A stretch of DNA of 9,297 nucleotides from an uncultured Clostridia bacterium (GCA_937915925.1 CALGGM010000167.1:1-9297); one strand, 5' to 3'. Shown: positions 1 to 6,283, numbered from the stretch's first letter. Notes: generated from the sequence alone by a model not told the origin. A program made the numbers and translations.

Positions 1-236
1 GAGACGACCCGCCGGTTCCGCCGCCCGATGGCATAGCACTCGTTTATCAGGATGCGTACGACCCACGTTTCGAAGTATTCCGTGCTCCGGAGAGTCGGCA
101 GCCTTTCCCATGCACGCAGGATCGTTTCCTGCACCGCGTCCTCCCGGTCCGCCTCCCTGCGGAGAAGACCGTAGGACACTCGATATAAGGTTTTCGTCAT
201 GGCTGTGACCCGCCGTGTAAATTCGGTCTTTGTCAT
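1..236 (-). CDS. ECF-type RNA polymerase sigma factor, N-terminal part (cut by window edge)
   Basis: The first 78 residues of a sigma-70 family factor are readable; the rest lies outside the window. Residues about 27-45 (…READREDAVQETILRAWERL) match sigma region 2.1-2.2, where ECF factors bind the core polymerase. The following stretch (FETWVVRILINECY, about residues 55-68) fits region 2.3-2.4, which contacts and melts the -10 element. The ATG at 236 is chosen because a GAGG lies 7 nt upstream (244-247) and region 2 starts at the usual distance from it. Region 4 and any adjacent anti-sigma gene would be off the left edge, so its target genes and signal are unknown. It is transcribed in the same direction as cysK, but a terminator separates them. 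Confidence 0.85.
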   Translation of the reverse strand, partial: MTKTEFTRRVTAMTKTLYRVSYGLLRREADREDAVQETILRAWERLPTLRSTEYFETWVVRILINECYAIGRRNRRVV

Positions 237-317
237 TGTGTTACCTCGCGCTGAGAGCTCTCGACCGTTGGATGCGCCAAGCCCCCCTCCGGTTCCCGTG
301 GCGGAAAAATAATTTTC

Positions 318-323
318 ATTATA
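318..323 (-). promoter_or_regulatory. Putative -10 element for the sigma factor gene
   Basis: A perfect TATAAT is read on the minus strand, about 82 nt upstream of the sigma factor start. No recognisable -35 box lies 16-18 bp further upstream, because that place is occupied by the cysK terminator stem. It may be a weak or activator-dependent promoter, or an AT-rich coincidence. Confidence 0.4.
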
Positions 324-331
324 CACCGCGC

Positions 332-363
332 AAAAAGATCCCGCACCGAAAATCGGTGCGGGA
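332..363 (-). terminator. cysK: Intrinsic terminator of cysK
   Basis: An 11-bp perfect GC-rich stem (339-349 paired with 353-363) with a 3-nt loop is followed, on the minus strand, by TC and five T residues (332-336). It starts about 40 nt past the cysK stop codon and would isolate the sigma factor gene from cysK transcription. Confidence 0.9.
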
Positions 364-404
364 CCGCGGAGGATCGGAGGACAGATTTTGATCCTATGGC
401 TTAA

Positions 405-1334
405 TCAGTCCGCGAACAGGGCGGTGGAGAGATAGCGGTCGCCGGTGTCGGGCAGGAGCGCCACGATGGTCTTGCCCTTGTTCTCCGGACGCTTTGCCAG
501 CTCGATGGCGGCGTGCAGCGCCGCGCCGGAGGAAATGCCGACCAGCACGCCCTCCTCCTTGCCGATACGCCTGCCGGCGGCGAAGGCGTCCTCGTTCTCC
601 ACGGCGATGATCTCATCGTAGACCCCGGTGTTCAGCACGTCGGGCACGAAGCCCGCGCCGATGCCCTGGATCTTGTGCGCGCCCGGCGCGCCGCCGGAAA
701 GCACGGGGGAGGAGGCAGGCTCGACCGCGACGATCCTGACGTTCGGGTTCTGTTCCTTTAAGAACCTTCCGACGCCGGTAACCGTGCCGCCGGTGCCGAC
801 GCCCGCGACGAAGACGTCGACCTTTCCTTCGGTGTCGCGAAGGATCTCGGGTCCCGTCGTTTCATAATGCGCCTTCGGGTTGGCGGGGTTAATAAACTGT
901 CCAGGGATCAGCGCGTTCGGGATCTCGCTGACAAGCTCGTTTGCGCGCGCGATCGCGCCCTTCATGCCTCTGGAGCCTTCGGTGAGCACCAGCTCCGCGC
1001 CGTACGCGCGCATCATGCGGCGGCGCTCCAGGCTCATAGTTTCCGGCATGACGATGATCACGCGGTATCCGCGCGCCGCGGCGACGGACGCAAGACCGAT
1101 GCCTGTGTTGCCGGAGGTCGGCTCAATGATGACCGAGCCGGGCTTTAAGACGCCCTTTTGTTCCGCGTCGTCGAGCATCGCCTTTGCGATGCGGTCCTTC
1201 ACGGAGCCTGCGGGGTTCATGTATTCAAGCTTTGCAAGCAGCCGCGCGGGAAGCTGTTCTTCGCGCTCGACGCCCTTGAGTTCCAAAATCGGCGTGCCGC
1301 CGATCAGCTGGTCGATGGATGTGTAGATGCTCAT
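405..1334 (-). CDS. cysK: Cysteine synthase A (O-acetylserine sulfhydrylase)
   Basis: A cytoplasmic PLP enzyme that makes cysteine from O-acetylserine and sulfide, the last step of sulfur assimilation. The 309-residue length is normal for CysK. Visible motifs are PAGSVKDR with the PLP Schiff-base lysine K46, the substrate-binding loop TSGNTG (73-78), the PLP-phosphate loop GTGGT (180-184), GISSG (266-270) and the C-terminal LPDTGDRYLST (294-304). The ATG at 1334 is preferred to an in-frame upstream start at 1436: it has AGGAGGA 6 nt upstream (1341-1347), the protein then starts as usual for the family, and the 34 extra codons would run through the leader terminator. The gene follows a leader ORF and attenuator-like terminator (1393-1514), suggesting cysteine-dependent readthrough. 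A cystathionine beta-synthase-like role is less likely, since no CBS domain is present. Confidence 0.96.
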   Translation of the reverse strand: MSIYTSIDQLIGGTPILELKGVEREEQLPARLLAKLEYMNPAGSVKDRIAKAMLDDAEQKGVLKPGSVIIEPTSGNTGIGLASVAAARGYRVIIVMPETMSLERRRMMRAYGAELVLTEGSRGMKGAIARANELVSEIPNALIPGQFINPANPKAHYETTGPEILRDTEGKVDVFVAGVGTGGTVTGVGRFLKEQNPNVRIVAVEPASSPVLSGGAPGAHKIQGIGAGFVPDVLNTGVYDEIIAVENEDAFAAGRRIGKEEGVLVGISSGAALHAAIELAKRPENKGKTIVALLPDTGDRYLSTALFAD

Positions 1335-1392
1335 CGATGTTCCTCCTGATACTGTGATATGAGACGCGCCGCAAAGACGTGCGGCTTCGGGC

Positions 1393-1426
1393 AAATAAAA
1401 AGCCGGAAAGCCCATCGCTTTCCGGC
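1393..1426 (-). terminator. Leader terminator (attenuator) upstream of cysK
   Basis: A perfect 10-bp stem (1417-1426 with 1402-1411) with a 5-nt loop is followed on the minus strand by TTTTTATTT (1393-1401). It begins only 13 nt after the leader ORF stop codon and lies about 60 nt before the cysK start, so without readthrough cysK would not be transcribed from the upstream promoter. Confidence 0.9.
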
Positions 1427-1439
1427 GGAACGGCAAGCC

Positions 1440-1514
1440 CTATCCGACCGTGCAAATGGGCATGGCAGAGCCGGCACAACAACAGATTGCGAACGCGCGG
1501 TTTGTCATAGCCAC
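1440..1514 (-). CDS. Cysteine-rich leader peptide (24 aa) of cysK
   Basis: A short ORF that begins with GTG at 1514, with AAGGAG 7 nt upstream (1522-1527), and ends with TAG at 1440-1442. An in-frame ATG at 1508 would give 22 residues but lies 13 nt from that ribosome site. The peptide carries Cys at positions 11, 12 and 13, encoded by three tandem TGT codons (1476-1484), and a fourth Cys at 21 (TGC). Four Cys in 24 residues directly before a cysteine biosynthesis gene and an intrinsic terminator suggests that translation of the ORF, rather than the peptide, senses charged Cys-tRNA. A free microprotein function, such as metal or sulfide binding, cannot be excluded. Confidence 0.8.
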   Translation of the reverse strand: MAMTNRAFAICCCAGSAMPICTVG

Positions 1515-1543
1515 TTGCGGTCTCCTTCCAAAAGATCGTATAT

Positions 1544-1572
1544 AGTATAGAATTGCACTCCTGATTTGTCAA
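1544..1572 (-). promoter_or_regulatory. Promoter of the leader ORF-cysK unit
   Basis: A perfect -35 TTGACA (1567-1572), a 17-bp spacer and a -10 TATACT (1544-1549) make a strong housekeeping-type promoter. The predicted start at about 1537 leaves roughly 22 nt before the leader GTG, enough for its ribosome site. Such a strong constitutive promoter fits control by termination downstream. Confidence 0.9.
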
Positions 1573-1606
1573 GCATTATTTTTTCCGACGGAATCCAAGA
1601 AAACAG

Positions 1607-1635
1607 TTGTCCGTTCCGATACGGCATGATATAAT
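1607..1635 (+). promoter_or_regulatory. Promoter of the pullulanase gene
   Basis: A -35-like TTGTCC (1607-1612), a 17-bp spacer and a perfect -10 TATAAT (1630-1635) lie 41 bp before the pullulanase ATG. It is back-to-back with the cysK promoter, the two -35 boxes being 34 bp apart. Confidence 0.8.
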
Positions 1636-1644
1636 TTATATATA

Positions 1645-1660
1645 TCGGCATTCATGCCGA
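1645..1660 (+). promoter_or_regulatory. Small 5' UTR hairpin before the pullulanase ribosome site
   Basis: TCGGCA pairs with TGCCGA around a 4-nt loop (1645-1650 with 1655-1660), at or just after the predicted transcript start and 2 nt before AGGAGG (1663-1668). It may stabilise the 5' end of the mRNA or be an operator half-site pair. No function is demonstrated. Confidence 0.4.
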
Positions 1661-1676
1661 GAAGGAGGAAATCACG

Positions 1677-4358
1677 ATGCAGAAACGATGGATCGCGGCG
1701 CTGCTTGCGACGGTGATGGTGCTGGGGCTTTTTGCCTGCAATCCGGCGGGGACGACCGAGCCGGTGACCGAACAGACGGCGGAAACGCCCGCGCCCACGG
1801 AGGCGGCTCCCGTTGAGACGGAAGCGCCGCAAGCGGAGGAGCCCAATAGCGACGAATATCAGCTTCCTCGCGAGGACGGCTGCAATCAGCTCACGCTGTA
1901 CTGGAAGGCGGACAGCATCGACTTTGAAACGAGCGATATGTGGATCTGGTTCCCCGGCAAGGACGGCAAGGGCTATCAGATGTATCCGTGCGCGTACGGC
2001 GCGAAGTGCATGATCAACGTGCCGACGGACGTCGAGGAGGTCGGTTTTATCGTCCGCGTGAAATGCTCCGAGCCGTTCGGAACATCCTGGGGCGAGGCGA
2101 CGAAGGATTATGACGGCGACCGTTTCGTGGAAATGGACGGCGACACGGCGGTCTATCTGGTTTCCGGCGACGGAGGAATCTATTACAGCAGCGACGGTGG
2201 GGCAACCATTATGCAGAAGCAATCGGTAAATTATGTCGGCATCGTTTCCATGAACGAGATCAAGTACAGCATTACGCCCGCGACGCGGATCACGAGCCTT
2301 GATCAGGTCGCGGTCTACGACGGCGACCGCAAGCTCGAGATCGAGAGCGTTTCGAGCCTCAACAACGAGGTCGTCATGGGTACGGTCAAGCTCAAGGAGG
2401 ACCTTGACATCACGAAGCTCTATGACCTTGAGATCGAGGGCTACGAGCGCACGACGGCGATCCCGACCGGCGTCTTCGATTCCAAGGAGTTCATCGAGAA
2501 CTACACCTACGACGGCGACGATCTCGGCGCGGTCATCCACGACGGCGAAACGACCTTCAAGGTATGGGCGCCCACGGCAAGCCGCGTGGTGCTGAACCTT
2601 TTTGAAGCGGGCAATGGCGGCAGCGCGTTCTCCTCCGTTGACATGGAGAAGGCGGAAAAGGGCGTCTGGACGAGCACGCAGCCGGTCGGCAGCGGCACGT
2701 ATTACACCTACACGGTCACCACGGCGGTCGGCACGCAGGAAACGACCGACCCGTACGCAAAGGCGGTCGGCGTGAACGGCGATCGCGGCATGGTCATCGA
2801 TCTCGATACCACCGATCCGGAGGGCTTTGAAAACGACGCGTTCTTTGACGGCATCGAAACGTATCAGGACGCGGTCATCTGGGAGGTCCATGTCAGAGAC
2901 TTCAGTAATCGCATTGCGGATTCCAAGTACCCGGGCAAGTACCTTGCGTTTACCGAGAAGGGGCTCAAGAACGCGTCCGGCGAGGCGGTCGGCGTCGATT
3001 ACCTCGTCGATCTCGGCGTGACGCACGTGCATCTGCAGCCGGTCTATGACTACGCGACGGTCAAGGAAGACAGCGACAAGGCGCAGTTCAACTGGGGCTA
3101 CGATCCGAAGAACTACAACGCGCCCGAGGGCAGCTATTCCACCGACCCGTATCACGGCGAGGTGCGCATCAATGAATTCAAGCAGATGGTGCAGGCGCTG
3201 CATGAGGATGGGCTTGCGGTCGTCATGGACGTCGTGTACAATCACACCTACGACGGCAACGCGAACTTCAATAAGATCGTTCCGTATTACTACTATCGCT
3301 ACACCGCGACCGGCGAGAACTCCAACGGCAGCGGCTGCGGCAACGAGACCGCGTCCGACCGTATCATGTTCCGCAAGTTCATGGTGGACAGCGTGACCTA
3401 CTGGGCAACAGAATACCATGTGGACGGCTTCCGCTTCGACCTGATGGGTCTGCACGACGTCGACACGATGCAGCAGATCGAGCAGGCGGTGCACGCGATC
3501 AACCCGAAGGCGATCCTCTACGGCGAGGGCTGGACGGGCGGCACGTCGACGCTGAACCAGAACCTGCAGGCGATCCAGGCGAACATCTATAAGGTCGCCG
3601 CAAGCGCAGGCGCGGCGGGCGGCGTTGCGGTGTTCAACGACGCGATCCGCGACGGATTGAAGGGCAGCGTATTCAACGAGAAGGACAAGGGCTACATCAG
3701 CGGCGACGCGACGAAGGGCAGAGCAAACGACGTGGCGTTCGGCATCACGGGCGGCGTCGGCGGCTCCAAGAAGTTCAAGGTCAACGACGCGATGATCATC
3801 AACTACATGTCCTCGCACGACAACCGCACGCTGTGGGACAAGATCAGCAACGCGAACCCGAACGCGACCGACGAACAGAAGGCGGTAATGGTGCGTCTCG
3901 GCGCGGCGATCGTGATGATCTCGAAGGGCACGCCGTTCTGGCTTGCGGGCGAGGAGCTGCTTCGCAGCAAGGGCGGCAACGGCAACAGCTACAACGCGTC
4001 CGACGCGGTGAACAACCTCGATTGGGACGCGCTCGCGCCCGGCAGCCTTGTTGCAGGCACGCGCGACTGGTACAAGAGCCTCATCGCGATCCGCAAGGCA
4101 TGGTCGTTCCTGCGCGGCGCGGACGTCACCTGCGAGGTGCTGGACGACGCTTCGATCGTCGCGACGTACACCGAGAACGGCGCGGTCGTCGCGATGGCGG
4201 TCATCAACCCGCATGACGCGGCGATCGGCTATACGCTTCCGGAAGGCAGCTGGGGCGTGCTGATCAACGGCGACTATGCGACGGTCAACGCGGACGAAGC
4301 GATCCAAGGCGACGTCAGCGTTCCGGCGATGGGCATGCTGCTGGTCGTGAAAAACTGA
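1677..4358 (+). CDS. pulA: Type I pullulanase, secreted lipoprotein (GH13)
   Basis: An 893-residue debranching enzyme that hydrolyses alpha-1,6 links of pullulan, starch or glycogen fragments outside the cell. Residues 1-21 form a lipoprotein signal (lipobox LFAC, C21), followed by a Pro/Thr/Glu-rich linker to about 58. A pullulanase-associated starch-binding domain (CBM41/PUD-like) spans about 70-165, an Ig-like N2 domain about 185-260 and a CBM48-like domain about 280-365. The GH13 barrel follows with the type I pullulanase signature FNWGYDP (471-477). Region I is DVVYNH (518-523). The catalytic nucleophile is D588 (GFRFD), the acid/base E617 (LYGEGW) and the transition-state stabiliser D715 (SSHDN), all intact. 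A C-terminal beta domain ends the protein, with no sortase motif or S-layer repeats. The ATG has AGGAGG 8 nt upstream. It is a monocistronic unit between its own promoter and terminator. Confidence 0.95.
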   Translation: MQKRWIAALLATVMVLGLFACNPAGTTEPVTEQTAETPAPTEAAPVETEAPQAEEPNSDEYQLPREDGCNQLTLYWKADSIDFETSDMWIWFPGKDGKGYQMYPCAYGAKCMINVPTDVEEVGFIVRVKCSEPFGTSWGEATKDYDGDRFVEMDGDTAVYLVSGDGGIYYSSDGGATIMQKQSVNYVGIVSMNEIKYSITPATRITSLDQVAVYDGDRKLEIESVSSLNNEVVMGTVKLKEDLDITKLYDLEIEGYERTTAIPTGVFDSKEFIENYTYDGDDLGAVIHDGETTFKVWAPTASRVVLNLFEAGNGGSAFSSVDMEKAEKGVWTSTQPVGSGTYYTYTVTTAVGTQETTDPYAKAVGVNGDRGMVIDLDTTDPEGFENDAFFDGIETYQDAVIWEVHVRDFSNRIADSKYPGKYLAFTEKGLKNASGEAVGVDYLVDLGVTHVHLQPVYDYATVKEDSDKAQFNWGYDPKNYNAPEGSYSTDPYHGEVRINEFKQMVQALHEDGLAVVMDVVYNHTYDGNANFNKIVPYYYYRYTATGENSNGSGCGNETASDRIMFRKFMVDSVTYWATEYHVDGFRFDLMGLHDVDTMQQIEQAVHAINPKAILYGEGWTGGTSTLNQNLQAIQANIYKVAASAGAAGGVAVFNDAIRDGLKGSVFNEKDKGYISGDATKGRANDVAFGITGGVGGSKKFKVNDAMIINYMSSHDNRTLWDKISNANPNATDEQKAVMVRLGAAIVMISKGTPFWLAGEELLRSKGGNGNSYNASDAVNNLDWDALAPGSLVAGTRDWYKSLIAIRKAWSFLRGADVTCEVLDDASIVATYTENGAVVAMAVINPHDAAIGYTLPEGSWGVLINGDYATVNADEAIQGDVSVPAMGMLLVVKN

Positions 4359-4371
4359 GAAGGAAAATCAT

Positions 4372-4400
4372 AAAGCGGCAGGCATCGCGCCTGCCGCTTT
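4372..4400 (+). terminator. pulA: Terminator of the pullulanase gene
   Basis: A perfect 12-bp stem (4372-4383 with 4389-4400) with a 5-nt loop begins 13 nt after the stop codon. The T run is within the stem's 3' end (CTTT) and only weak beyond it, so termination may be incomplete, though the stem is strong. Confidence 0.8.
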
Positions 4401-4438
4401 CATGCATCATTTTGCAATGCGGTGTAACAACTGTATCT

Positions 4439-4505
4439 TGTCATTCTGAGGAGCGTAGAGCGGCGAAGAATCTTTAAGATCCTTCGGCTTCGCCTCAGGA
4501 TGACA
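4439..4505. repeat. 67-bp intergenic palindromic element (MITE/REP-like)
   Basis: The element has near-perfect terminal inverted repeats (TGTCATTCTGAGG at 4439-4451 against CCTCAGGATGACA at 4493-4505, 12 of 13 matching). A second inner pair has CGAAGAATCTT against AAGATCCTTCG, 10 of 11 matching. The whole can fold into one long hairpin. From memory, similar TGTCATTCTGAG…CTCAGGATGACA elements occur many times in bacterial genomes. Only one copy is in this window, so repetition is not seen here. It codes for nothing. Confidence 0.7.
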
Positions 4506-4535
4506 CATCAGGTGTTAGCTGTTGCACCGTAGTAG

Positions 4536-4557
4536 GGGACGCCGACCTCGGCGTCCC
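4536..4557. repeat. Second intergenic palindrome, GGGACGCCGA type
   Basis: GGGACGCCGA (4536-4545) is exactly complementary to TCGGCGTCCC (4548-4557), giving a 9-bp stem with a 4-nt loop. It sits 11 bp past the stop codon of the minus-strand phosphatase gene and could end or protect that transcript, but no T run follows on either strand. It may be a member of a dispersed repeat family, which cannot be checked here. Confidence 0.55.
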
Positions 4558-4568
4558 GTAAAGATTCT

Positions 4569-5240
4569 TTACAGCGTATCGATGATATCCAAAAGCTCCA
4601 AGGGGTGTGAGATCACATGCTCTGCGCCCGCTTCTCTGAGGAACGCTTCGCCGCGATAGCCCCAGCCGCAGCCGACGCATTTCAATCCCGCGTTTTTTGC
4701 AAACTGCAGATCGACGTCCATGTCGCCGAGATACAGCGTTTCCTCCCTCGTGAAGCCGAGATCGCCGCGCACCAGATCGAGCATGGCGGGGTCGGGCTTG
4801 ACGGGGTACGCTTCGCACTGCCCCTGCACATAGGCGAACAGATCACCCTCGGGGAAGAGTGTACGGATCATCTTTTTCGCGTGCGGATCGGGCTTGTTCG
4901 TGACGATTGCGAGCGTGACGCCGCGCGCCTTTAACGCGTGCAGCAGCTCGGGCATCTCGGGGTACGGCACGGTCGTGTCGCAAAGGTGCTCGGCGTAGTC
5001 CGAAAGAAACCCGTCGCGCACATCGACCCAAGCCTCCGCCCGATCCTCCGGCACGGCGTGCTTGCACATATAGACGATGCTCTTTCCGATCAGCCCGGAA
5101 ACGCCGTCGTCCGAATAGGTGGAAAAGCCCAGCGCGGCGAGCGCGCGGTTTAAGGAGGACGCAATGTCCTTTAACGTGTTGCAGATCGTTCCGTCGAGGT
5201 CGAACGCAACCAGCTTGAATTTGCATTTCATCTGTTCCAT
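4569..5240 (-). CDS. HAD-family phosphatase, phosphoglycolate phosphatase-like
   Basis: A cytoplasmic HAD subfamily IA hydrolase of 223 residues, the usual length for Gph/PGPase-like enzymes. Motif I is FDLDGT, with nucleophile D14 and acid/base D16. Motif II is IVTNKPD (T114). The motif III lysine is K148 in PVKPDP, and motif IV is YLGDMDVD (D173, D177). An alpha-helical C1 cap lies between motifs I and II. The substrate could be 2-phosphoglycolate, pyrophosphate or another small phosphate ester; sequence alone does not decide. The reading frame is open up to an ATG at 5303, but a good promoter (5248-5276) lies inside that extension, so the start must be the ATG at 5240 or 5231 (220 residues). 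Neither has a convincing ribosome site. The gene appears monocistronic and divergent from the operon at 5359. Confidence 0.88.
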   Translation of the reverse strand: MEQMKCKFKLVAFDLDGTICNTLKDIASSLNRALAALGFSTYSDDGVSGLIGKSIVYMCKHAVPEDRAEAWVDVRDGFLSDYAEHLCDTTVPYPEMPELLHALKARGVTLAIVTNKPDPHAKKMIRTLFPEGDLFAYVQGQCEAYPVKPDPAMLDLVRGDLGFTREETLYLGDMDVDLQFAKNAGLKCVGCGWGYRGEAFLREAGAEHVISHPLELLDIIDTL

Positions 5241-5247
5241 ACCCGCA

Positions 5248-5276
5248 ATTCTACACGTTTTTGCACGCTTCGTCAA
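5248..5276 (-). promoter_or_regulatory. Promoter of the HAD phosphatase gene
   Basis: TTGACG (5271-5276), a 17-bp spacer and TAGAAT (5248-5253) each match the consensus at 5 of 6 bases. The predicted transcript start (about 5240-5241) coincides with the ATG at 5240, suggesting a leaderless or nearly leaderless mRNA. Confidence 0.7.
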
Positions 5277-5312
5277 TGGCGATTCTTTGCTTTTCGTCTT
5301 CATAAATTAGGC

Positions 5313-5340
5313 TTCACAAATTGAAAAAGTATGATATACT
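5313..5340 (+). promoter_or_regulatory. Promoter of the four-gene operon
   Basis: TTCACA (5313-5318), a 16-bp spacer and an extended -10, TGaTATACT (5332-5340), precede the first gene. The predicted transcript start is about 12 nt before its ATG, leaving room for the AGGAG at 5348-5352. Confidence 0.75.
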
Positions 5341-5358
5341 GAAAGACAGGAGTTTTTT

Positions 5359-6252
5359 ATGTTGGAATACGAACGAATCACCGGCAGCAACATCTTTGCG
5401 CTGAAGCCGTTTTTTGAAACCTACGCCTGCGGGATCTGCGACAACACGATCGGCGCGGTCTATCAATGGCGCGACATCTATGTATCCTATTACGCGGTTG
5501 TAGAGGACATGCTCTGCATCCGCGCGAACTACGGCGTGTACGGCGACTGCTATACAGCGCCGCTCGGCGGCGGGGACTTCGACGCCGCCTGCGAGGCGAA
5601 CGAGGCGGACGCAAAGCGACTGGGCATTCCGCTGCGCTACTGCGTGGTGCCGTTCTGCATGATCCCGTCGCTCGAAGCGCGCTACGGCGATCGCATGGAA
5701 GCGGAGCCGGTGCGCGATTGGGCGGATTATATCTACGACGCGGAGGCGTTCCGCACGTTTGCGGGCAAGGCGTATCACGGGCAGAAGAACCATGTAAACC
5801 GCTTCTATCGCGAGCACCCAGACGCGGTAAGCGTAACCGTTTCGGACGCCGAAACGGAGAGGGCGTGTCTTGCATTCCTCGAACGGTTTCGCGCAATGCA
5901 TCCGGAGCTTTCACCGCTTGAAGAAAACGAGTGGAACGGCGCGAAGGATCTTTTGATTAACCGCGACAGGCTCGGACAGACGGCGGTCGCGCTGATGACA
6001 AACGGCGAGGTCGTCGCGATGGCGATCGGTGAAATGAAGAACGAAATGCTGTTCGAGCACGTCGAAAAGGCGATGCCGGACGTGGCGGGCGCGTACCCCG
6101 CGATGGCGCAGGCGTTCGTGAAGCATTTTCCGGACGCGCGGTTCTTGAACCGCGAGGACGACGGCGGGGATCCCGGGCTTCGGTATTCCAAGACGAACTA
6201 TAAGCCGATTGAGCTCAGAGAGAAATTTCTTGTCACAATCAGAGAAATATAA
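5359..6252 (+). CDS. DUF2156 / GNAT-fold protein related to the LPG synthase C-domain
   Basis: A 297-residue soluble protein with no signal peptide or membrane helix. Its C-terminal half has hallmarks of the DUF2156 family, a GNAT-like fold shared with the catalytic domain of aminoacyl-phosphatidylglycerol synthases (MprF): a basic stretch FAGKAYHGQKNHVNRF (134-149), FEHVEKA (232-238) and the signature NREDDGGDPGLRYSKTNYKP (264-283). The membrane flippase part of MprF is absent, so it is a stand-alone version of the kind often called hypothetical in Firmicutes. The family chemistry suggests an acyl- or aminoacyl-transferase, but its substrate is unknown. The ATG has AGGAG 6 nt upstream. It is first in an operon with a nucleotidyltransferase 31 bp downstream. 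Confidence 0.8.
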   Translation: MLEYERITGSNIFALKPFFETYACGICDNTIGAVYQWRDIYVSYYAVVEDMLCIRANYGVYGDCYTAPLGGGDFDAACEANEADAKRLGIPLRYCVVPFCMIPSLEARYGDRMEAEPVRDWADYIYDAEAFRTFAGKAYHGQKNHVNRFYREHPDAVSVTVSDAETERACLAFLERFRAMHPELSPLEENEWNGAKDLLINRDRLGQTAVALMTNGEVVAMAIGEMKNEMLFEHVEKAMPDVAGAYPAMAQAFVKHFPDARFLNREDDGGDPGLRYSKTNYKPIELREKFLVTIREI

Positions 6253-6283
6253 GCATCACAGAAATTCAGAAGGGAGAATTACA

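Larger units (their letters stand above)
1335..1541 (-). promoter_or_regulatory. cysK leader, putative cysteine-responsive attenuator
   Basis: The roughly 200-nt untranslated leader of cysK contains, in order, a 24-codon ORF rich in Cys codons (1440-1514), an intrinsic terminator (1393-1426), a small 6-bp hairpin (1368-1373 with 1380-1385) and the cysK ribosome site (1341-1347). I see no T-box or S-box consensus in it. The arrangement matches amino-acid biosynthetic attenuators such as trp and his, where stalling at codons of the end product prevents the terminator from forming. The regulatory behaviour is inferred, not shown. Confidence 0.75.

Noticed and set aside
353..370. T-box-like string GGTGCGGGACCGCGG on the plus strand
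   Set aside because: It resembles the T-box consensus GGGTGGNACCGCG, but it is downstream of cysK on the wrong strand, no plus-strand gene follows, and it is explained by the cysK terminator stem.
1335..1436. N-terminal extension of cysK to an ATG at 1436
   Set aside because: It would be translated from within the leader terminator, lacks a ribosome site, and adds 34 residues not seen at the start of CysK proteins. The ATG at 1334 has AGGAGGA at good spacing.
1569..4307. A 912-codon open frame on the minus strand, antisense to the pullulanase gene
   Set aside because: It mirrors the codon pattern of the GC-rich pullulanase gene, has a composition dominated by R, V, A, D and H, shows no recognisable domain, and the plus-strand frame has full family motifs.
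5241..5303. N-terminal extension of the HAD phosphatase to an ATG at 5303
   Set aside because: The extension contains the promoter at 5248-5276, has no ribosome site, and HAD motif I normally lies near the N-terminus.
6209..6283. Upstream in-frame start for the nucleotidyltransferase
   Set aside because: It overlaps the end of the DUF2156 gene and lacks a ribosome site. The ATG at 6284 has one and begins directly before the nucleotide-binding loop.
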